9,223 bases of DNA, from NCBI GenBank assembly GCA_030672315.1, contig DAOVGQ010000054.1, positions 1 through 9,223 on the forward strand, given 5' to 3'. Both the position numbers and the translations under genes were made by a program. Below the pieces are notes generated by a model, which saw only the letters and a list, made by a program, of their open reading frames with translations, was not told where the DNA came from and did no database searches. Shown here one piece after another: positions 5,385 through 9,223 of the stretch; position 1 is the stretch's first letter, and every line of letters begins with the position of its first letter. Source of the DNA: Candidatus Aenigmatarchaeota archaeon (GTDB lineage: Archaea > Aenigmatarchaeota > Aenigmatarchaeia > QMZP01).

Positions 5385-6224
5385 TTACATTACCTCCAGG
5401 ATGTCTCTCTGCGTCAGGACACCCAGGACCTGGTATTCATCCACGACAGGCAGCATGGCCACCCCCTTCTCCCTCATGGTCCCCACGGCCTCGCAGACAT
5501 CGGCGTGCGGCTCCACTGTGGACACGGCCTTGTTCATGGCCTTCTCGAGCTCGCTCCTGTCCCTTCTCAGGCCGCCCAGGTTCCTGTTCCTGTTCAGGTA
5601 TGCAATTATATCAAGGGGCGTCACTATCCCTGTCAGGAAGGTGTCCCTGACAACAGGGAGCTTGCTGTATCCGCCCCTGACAAGCATGCCTGCGACATCG
5701 CATACTGGGTGCTCAACCCTGGCCACTACAGGCTTCCTGGTCATGACCTCCCAGACGCTTACTCCGGTGGCCCTGGATATCTGGCTGACTATATCCCCCT
5801 CTGTGACCATGCCATCAAGCCTGCCCCTTGATACCAGGGGGTGCACCCCCTCCCCTGTCTCCTTGAAGACACCGAGGGCCTGCCCAAGACTGGTGGCCCT
5901 CTCTATCTCCCTGAACCCTGTCTGCATTATCCTGGCCACAGGGATGTCTAGCCTTTTCCCGGCCACGTAGGCCTGGTAGAGGCTTCCCCCTCCCAGGAAG
6001 TCCAGCAGGTTGCGGGAGTTTATCATTCCCCTGAAGGTCTCTCCCCTCTTGTCTGTCACAGGGATGTTCGTGTGGCCTGTCAGGCAGAGCTTCAGGGCAG
6101 TATAAACAGGCTCGCTCTCGGGTATGGCATGCACAGCCCCCCTCACAGCGTCGCCGACCCGGGTTTCCAGCTCTGTATGGTTTTCCAGTAAAAGCCCCCG
6201 ACCACGCCTCAAGAAACCGAACAT
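5385..6224 (-). CDS. Four-CBS-repeat protein
   Basis: The 279-residue protein consists of almost nothing but four CBS repeats, forming two Bateman modules that in this superfamily bind adenosine nucleotides (AMP, ATP, SAM and similar) and act as sensors. Approximate repeats: 24-80 (ending FRGMINSRNLLDFL), 96-152 (LDGMVTEGDIVSQI), 157-212 (VMTRKPVVARV to LTGIVTPLDIIAYL) and 228-279 (ending VLGVLTQRDILEVM). The G-h-h-T-x-x-D-I motifs at the ends of repeats 2 to 4 are the usual ribose/phosphate contacts. A basic N-terminus (MFGFLRRGRG) precedes them. No catalytic or DNA-binding domain is attached, so it probably regulates a partner, which the sequence does not identify. The gene uses G/C-ending codons strongly, like cca. 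It stops 76 bases before the 65-residue gene on the same strand and has its own promoter, so readthrough into the dnaG cluster is possible but unproven. Confidence 0.92.
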   Translation of the reverse strand: MFGFLRRGRGLLLENHTELETRVGDAVRGAVHAIPESEPVYTALKLCLTGHTNIPVTDKRGETFRGMINSRNLLDFLGGGSLYQAYVAGKRLDIPVARIMQTGFREIERATSLGQALGVFKETGEGVHPLVSRGRLDGMVTEGDIVSQISRATGVSVWEVMTRKPVVARVEHPVCDVAGMLVRGGYSKLPVVRDTFLTGIVTPLDIIAYLNRNRNLGGLRRDRSELEKAMNKAVSTVEPHADVCEAVGTMREKGVAMLPVVDEYQVLGVLTQRDILEVM

Positions 6225-6252
6225 CAGACCACTGAATATACACTAAAAATTC

Positions 6253-6264
6253 GGTTTTTAAACC
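6253..6264 (-). promoter_or_regulatory. TATA box of the CBS gene
   Basis: GGTTTAAAAACC on the minus strand, with a purine-rich CGAAAGG BRE-like stretch just upstream. Transcription about 25 bases downstream would start near 6233, leaving under 15 leader bases before ATG 6224, in line with the weak ribosome site there. Confidence 0.6.
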
Positions 6265-6281
6265 TTTCGGCCAACAAATCT

Positions 6282-6487
6282 CTACATTATAATTCTATTC
6301 AAGAGAATAGGGTTTACAACACGTTCCAGTGAAAAACCAGACATAAGACTGTCCACATCAAAATCCACAAGGAAGTGCCTGTCTTTACAACCTGAACCTA
6401 AGCCGAAAGTGGCCTGCCCAGTTGTATAACAATTCTCATGAGAAGGGACTGTATGTTGTCGCTAATCTCATCGTAGAAGACAACGCC
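6282..6487 (-). pseudogene. Possible decayed reading frame downstream of the secreted protein
   Basis: The 240-base gap between the CBS and secreted-protein genes has no intact gene, but two minus-strand frames look protein-like. One (6487-6398) reads GVVFYDEISDNIQSLLMRIV and ends LGRPLSA-stop. The other (6461-6282, 59 residues without a stop) contains GSGCKDRHFLVDFDVDSLMS and ends VNPILLNRIIM-stop. They overlap, and one frameshift would join them. Neither has a good start with a ribosome site. The second lies in the same frame as the secreted protein, after two stops (TGA 6470, TAG 6464). No family is recognised; chance is a serious alternative. A small inverted repeat CTATTC-AAGA-GAATAG sits at 6295-6310. 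Confidence 0.2.
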
Positions 6488-7460
6488 TCACCTCATAGTA
6501 ATCAATATATGATCCAGGTCCATTTGGACTAACCCCCCATCGGTATCTCCAATCACCAGGGAAATATTCATAAGATCCAACAACAATACTGCTACTCCCA
6601 CCATGAGAACCCAAGTTCGAACCGCTCCACCAAACTTTTCCATGTCCAGTATCAAAAACATACCAAAAAGTATAAGGCTCAGAATAACTGTATCCAGTCT
6701 GACAGCACGGCTGTATATTACAGTCTTGAGTTGAATCACCAACACAATTAGCTCCGTCACAATAAGGCGCAGGGTTTGTACATGTCCTGCTTTGTGTCCC
6801 GCCGCCACAGGGCTCAGAACAAGTTCCTCCTGCACCGTCATCGTATCCATTAGTATGCGACCAACCGCTCCAGACTCCATCTACTGGTGTGCAGCATTCG
6901 CTATCAAAACATGTTTGTCCGCCTGTGCATACATACCCGCAGCTTCCGCAGTTATTTTCGTCTGTATTCAGTTCGGACAGCACACAATCACACTTGTCAG
7001 GCCAGCCGTTTTTATTGGAGTCCACGCTCTGCATGTTGCTTGAGCTTCTGGATATCTGGAAAATCGGGTGGAAGACTGCGCCTACAGCCGTTGTTGTGCC
7101 TGGCTCTGTAAGGCTCTCACAGACATCAGGCCAGCCGTTCTCATCATCATCAATCGATTCAGAAGAGCCAGAACCTTTAGATATCTGCTGGAGGGGATGC
7201 CAGGGGCTGTTTGTGTCCACATACTGGACAGGATCGGGGTCAGGACCATCAAGCAGTGCATCTGCCCTGTCAATAATGCCGTCACTGTTTTCATCAATTG
7301 CATAACAGTCTGCTGCAGACTTTGCTATCTGCTGGACTGGATGCCAGGGCCGGCTTGTATCAACATCAGTCGCATTTACAAGCACAAGAATGCTGATAAA
7401 GACTATAAGACTGAAAAGAACAAGAATGTACTTTTTCTTAACCTTGATTTCGATTTTCAT
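6468..7460 (-). CDS. Secreted/anchored protein: WHPxxQI repeats, Cys-rich module, TSP1-like domain
   Basis: The 330-residue protein starts with a basic stretch and a hydrophobic segment (KKKYILVLFSLIVFISILVL, 8-27), a signal peptide or N-terminal anchor. Three related units follow: PWHPVQQIAKS with DENSDGIID (38-64), PWHPLQQISKG with DDDENGWPD (86-112), and FHPIFQISRS with DSNKNGWPD (130-155). The Asp/Asn-rich loops resemble EF-hand/dockerin-type calcium sites. A Cys-rich module with NCGSCGYVCTGGQTC (170-184) resembles Stig1-type motifs. Residues 194-252 fit a thrombospondin type 1 repeat: VWSGWS, CSEPCGGGTQSRTC, then paired Cys. The C-terminal 75 residues are Gly-, Tyr- and Trp-rich, ending YEVRRCLLR, without a second membrane segment or sorting signal that I recognise. 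The layout suggests a cell-surface adhesion or binding protein with many disulfides. No enzyme motif is seen. Confidence 0.85.
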   Translation of the reverse strand: MKIEIKVKKKYILVLFSLIVFISILVLVNATDVDTSRPWHPVQQIAKSAADCYAIDENSDGIIDRADALLDGPDPDPVQYVDTNSPWHPLQQISKGSGSSESIDDDENGWPDVCESLTEPGTTTAVGAVFHPIFQISRSSSNMQSVDSNKNGWPDKCDCVLSELNTDENNCGSCGYVCTGGQTCFDSECCTPVDGVWSGWSHTNGYDDGAGGTCSEPCGGGTQSRTCTNPAPYCDGANCVGDSTQDCNIQPCCQTGYSYSEPYTFWYVFDTGHGKVWWSGSNLGSHGGSSSIVVGSYEYFPGDWRYRWGVSPNGPGSYIDYYEVRRCLLR

Positions 7461-7489
7461 GCACTCTTTTTATATTTGGGCCAGGGGGG

Positions 7490-7498
7490 TATATATAA
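7490..7498 (-). promoter_or_regulatory. TATA box of the secreted-protein gene
   Basis: TTATATATA on the minus strand, centred 34 bases before ATG 7460, followed by a C-rich stretch. Expected transcript start near 7468, giving a leader under ten bases. A second AT-rich run (AAATATAAAA, about 7468-7477) is too close to act as the TATA box for this start. Confidence 0.6.
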
Positions 7499-7540
7499 CT
7501 GCTATAATTGCTGGTTTTGGATATTGCCTGCAGCAGCAAA

Positions 7541-7550
7541 CATTAATTAA
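7541..7550 (+). promoter_or_regulatory. TATA box of cca
   Basis: CATTAATTAA is centred 28 bases before ATG 7574, so the cca message is probably leaderless. No ribosome site precedes the start codon, which agrees. It is divergent from the secreted-protein promoter, about 45 bases away. Confidence 0.55.
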
Positions 7551-7573
7551 CCTCCCCTGACCAATAATTAAAC

Positions 7574-8992
7574 ATGCCGGTTATCGACAGGACAGACAGG
7601 ATACTCCAGGATGTCCTCGACAGGATAACCCCCACCCCGAGGGAACAGGAGAGGACAGAACAGCTTGTTGACAGGGTGGTCTCTGCCACCAAACAGGCCA
7701 TCCAGGGCAGGGGCCTCGATCATGTCATTGCTGGAAGCTTTACACGCGGCACCTGGATGAAGGACAAGCAGGAGTTCGACATCTTCATACGCTTCCCCAT
7801 AAACACATCCAGAGACAACCTCGAGAAGCAGGGCCTCGAGCTGGGAGGGCAGATAGCCAAGCTGCTCCACGGCCGCCACACCATAGCCTATGCCGAGCAC
7901 CCCTACGTCAGGGTGAGGGTCAAGGAGTATGACGTGGACATCGTTCCCTGCTACAGGGTCGACTCTGCCATGAAAATCAAATCCGCAGTGGACAGGACGC
8001 CCTTCCACAACGAGTGGCTCTCCAAGCACTTCCTCAAGGGCTTTGCCCCTGACGTCCGGCTGCTCAAGCAGTTCTGCAAGGGCCGGGGTGTTTACGGCTC
8101 TGACGCAAGGACCCAGGGATTCTCAGGCTACCTCTGCGAGCTCCTGACCATACATTACCGGACCTTCAAGAACCTTGCCAGGAAGGCCTCCTTATGGAAG
8201 GCAGGCAAGGTCGTGATTAACCTCGAGGGCGTCTATCCCATCCATGATGTAAGGAACATCCACAAGAAGTTCCCCAAGCAGCCCCTTGTTGTGATAGACC
8301 CGGTGGACCCCGGAAGGAACGTTGCAGCAGCCCTCTCACCCGGGAACTTCATTTGCTTTGTCAAGGCCTGCCGGGACTTTATAAGCAAGCCCTCCACCGA
8401 GTTCTTCTTCAGGAGGCCGCCTGCTCCTGTCATCTCCCGGATTGACTCAGACCTCTCCAACAGGCGGACCCGACTCATGGGATTTTCCTGCCCCGCACCC
8501 AAGATAATAGAGGATGTTCTCTGGCCCCAGCTCAGGAGGACAGCCAGGAGGGTGAGGGACCTCCTTGAAGACAGCGACTTCAGTGTCCACGGCCATGACG
8601 TCTGGTCTGACGGAGAAACCTGCGTATTCTTCTATGAGATGGAGGTTTCAGAGCTCCCCAAAATCAGGAAGCTCAGGGGACCCCCGATATTTGACGAGGC
8701 CAACTCCAAGAGCTTCCTCAGCAAGTACAGGCCCCTGGGAAGGATATGGGTAGAGGACGAGTTCTGGATGGCCGAGGTCAGGCGGGCCTTTACGGATGCC
8801 TCAGAGCTTCTCAAGAAGACCCTCTCTGCCCCAGAAAAGGACCTGAAGGCCTCTGGTATAGCATCCTATCTGGCCAGGGAGATTGCAAAATCCCACAAGG
8901 TCATGAGCAGGCGGGACACCCTGGCCCTGGCCAGAAGGAACAAGGAATTCGGCCAGTCCCTCCAGGACTTCCTGGAAAAGAATCAAGCCTGA
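7574..8992 (+). CDS. cca: CCA-adding enzyme, archaeal class I tRNA nucleotidyltransferase
   Basis: The 472-residue enzyme adds or repairs the 3'-terminal CCA of tRNAs using CTP and ATP without a nucleic acid template. The N-terminal nucleotidyltransferase domain has the class I signature AGSFTRGTWMKDKQEFDIFI (residues 53-72). The metal-binding carboxylates are E67 and D69, with the third at D122 in EYDVDIVPCYRVDSA. These match the Glu/Asp/Asp triad known in Archaeoglobus fulgidus CCA enzyme. The central and tail domains follow, including HNEWLSKHFL, LLKQFCKGRGVYGSD and GFSGYLCELL (about 147-193), which are typical family segments, and a C-terminal domain with PEKDLKASGIASYLAREI. Length is slightly above the usual 430-460 residues. 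Start ATG 7574 is supported by the TATA spacing. No linked gene follows on the same strand. Confidence 0.96.
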   Translation: MPVIDRTDRILQDVLDRITPTPREQERTEQLVDRVVSATKQAIQGRGLDHVIAGSFTRGTWMKDKQEFDIFIRFPINTSRDNLEKQGLELGGQIAKLLHGRHTIAYAEHPYVRVRVKEYDVDIVPCYRVDSAMKIKSAVDRTPFHNEWLSKHFLKGFAPDVRLLKQFCKGRGVYGSDARTQGFSGYLCELLTIHYRTFKNLARKASLWKAGKVVINLEGVYPIHDVRNIHKKFPKQPLVVIDPVDPGRNVAAALSPGNFICFVKACRDFISKPSTEFFFRRPPAPVISRIDSDLSNRRTRLMGFSCPAPKIIEDVLWPQLRRTARRVRDLLEDSDFSVHGHDVWSDGETCVFFYEMEVSELPKIRKLRGPPIFDEANSKSFLSKYRPLGRIWVEDEFWMAEVRRAFTDASELLKKTLSAPEKDLKASGIASYLAREIAKSHKVMSRRDTLALARRNKEFGQSLQDFLEKNQA

Positions 8993-9004
8993 AACACCTC
9001 AAAA

Positions 9005-9043
9005 CCTTCCCTTCGGGAAGGGACACTAATACTTGCGTTTTTT
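9005..9043 (+). terminator. Hairpin and T-run after cca
   Basis: Thirteen bases after the cca stop, CCTTCCC (9005-9011) pairs with GGGAAGG (9015-9021) over a TTC loop; a run of six T (9038-9043) follows. In archaea the T-run alone can terminate. The hairpin has the same TTC triloop style as the one upstream of dnaG, and lies between cca and the convergent broken frame. Confidence 0.5.
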
Positions 9044-9149
9044 CCTGTACCTTGGGGGATACTTTCTACCCATACCCTGCACCTGCTTGTTTATGTCGGT
9101 TCTATATGCAAAATCCGTACTTTCGGTACGGCATGTACTCCTTCACCAT
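9026..9149 (-). pseudogene. Probable frameshifted small basic Tyr-rich protein
   Basis: On the minus strand ATG 9149 reads MVKEYMPYRKYGF and then hits a stop. Removing one base from the A4 run at 9110-9113 (T4 in the coding sense) joins it to a frame ending QGMGRKYPPRYRKKRKY-stop at 9026, giving 40 residues rich in Lys, Arg and Tyr. ATG 9073 alone would give only MGRKYPPRYRKKRKY. I do not recognise the product. A homopolymer indel, real or from sequencing, would explain the break. The start overlaps a 20-base direct repeat whose upstream copy also encodes VKEYMP. It faces cca tail to tail. Confidence 0.3.
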
Positions 9150-9193
9150 CCGTCTTGTTTCATCCTGTGTATGACGGCATGTACTCCTTCACC
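9128..9193. repeat. Direct repeat of 20 bases, 46 bases apart
   Basis: ACGGCATGTACTCCTTCACC occurs at 9128-9147 and 9174-9193. On the minus strand each copy is GGTGAAGGAG-TAC-ATG-CCG, that is, a ribosome-site-like sequence followed by ATG. A short hairpin, CCGTAC / GTACGG (9115-9120 and 9126-9131), touches the first copy. Only two copies are inside the window. Confidence 0.85.
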
Positions 9194-9210
9194 TTGCAAA
9201 CGCCGGAAGC

Positions 9211-9223
9211 AATATTTATTATA
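9211..9223 (-). promoter_or_regulatory. AT-rich TATA-like stretch at the window end
   Basis: TATAATAAATATT on the minus strand would place a transcript start near 9190, at the upstream copy of the direct repeat (GTG 9192). This would serve the broken small frame. The box is cut by the window edge, so it cannot be judged fully. Confidence 0.3.

Noticed and set aside
5815..6243. Second minus-strand frame within the CBS gene
   Set aside because: Overlaps the CBS repeats in another frame, with low-complexity Arg/Gly/Pro composition typical of shadow frames in G/C-rich genes.
7568..8029. Minus-strand open frame opposite cca
   Set aside because: Shadow of the cca coding strand, which carries the full catalytic signature.
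9128..9193. Possible CRISPR array (two 20-base direct repeats with a 26-base gap)
   Set aside because: Only two copies, short repeat, no third unit before the window end, no cas genes; each copy looks like a duplicated ribosome-site/start segment. More sequence to the right would be needed to reopen this.

Overview
This window reads as archaeal chromosome. The evidence is a zinc-ribbon RNA polymerase subunit N (RpoN/Rpb10), an archaeal-type DnaG, a class I (archaeal) CCA-adding enzyme, TATA-box promoters about 25-30 bases ahead of several starts, and Shine-Dalgarno sites of the form GAGGTGAT in front of others. The lineage cannot be fixed from the window. A secreted protein with repeated WHPxxQI/DxNxNG units plus Cys-rich modules looks to me like proteins of uncultivated archaea (DPANN or deep euryarchaeal groups), but that is an impression and not a demonstration.

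Layout. 1-509 (-) is the 5' part of a multi-pass membrane protein cut by the window edge. A divergent promoter region (510-752) leads to rpoN (753-947, +) and a small AT-rich protein with two CxxC pairs (1010-1264, +). Facing them is an unrecognised 125-residue protein (1293-1670, -). Between it and the next gene lies a palindrome resembling an IS200/IS605-family end (about 1733-1763). A duplicated V4R-type protein (1800-2879, -) follows, with an inverted repeat over its own promoter. Next comes a tight minus-strand cluster, read right to left: 65-residue protein (5308-5111), 96-residue protein (5083-4793), small TOPRIM protein (4800-4261) and dnaG (4370-2982). A four-CBS-repeat protein (5385-6224, -) lies just upstream. 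A secreted or membrane-anchored protein with a thrombospondin type 1-like module (6468-7460, -) is divergent from cca (7574-8992, +). The last 230 bases hold a terminator-like hairpin, a 20-base direct repeat and a probable broken small gene on the minus strand.

How the genes fit together. Several concern RNA or DNA handling: transcription (rpoN), RNA turnover or priming (DnaG), a second TOPRIM protein translated from the same message, and tRNA 3'-end maturation (cca). The best candidate for an undescribed unit is the four-gene cluster 65 aa / 96 aa / TOPRIM / DnaG. It has an 8-base start/stop overlap, an unusual 110-base overlap of the TOPRIM frame with dnaG, and a strong hairpin just ahead of the dnaG start. 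The dnaG linker also carries a recent in-frame triplication of a 39-base unit that builds an Arg-rich disordered segment. Nothing here establishes a new defence or mobile system.
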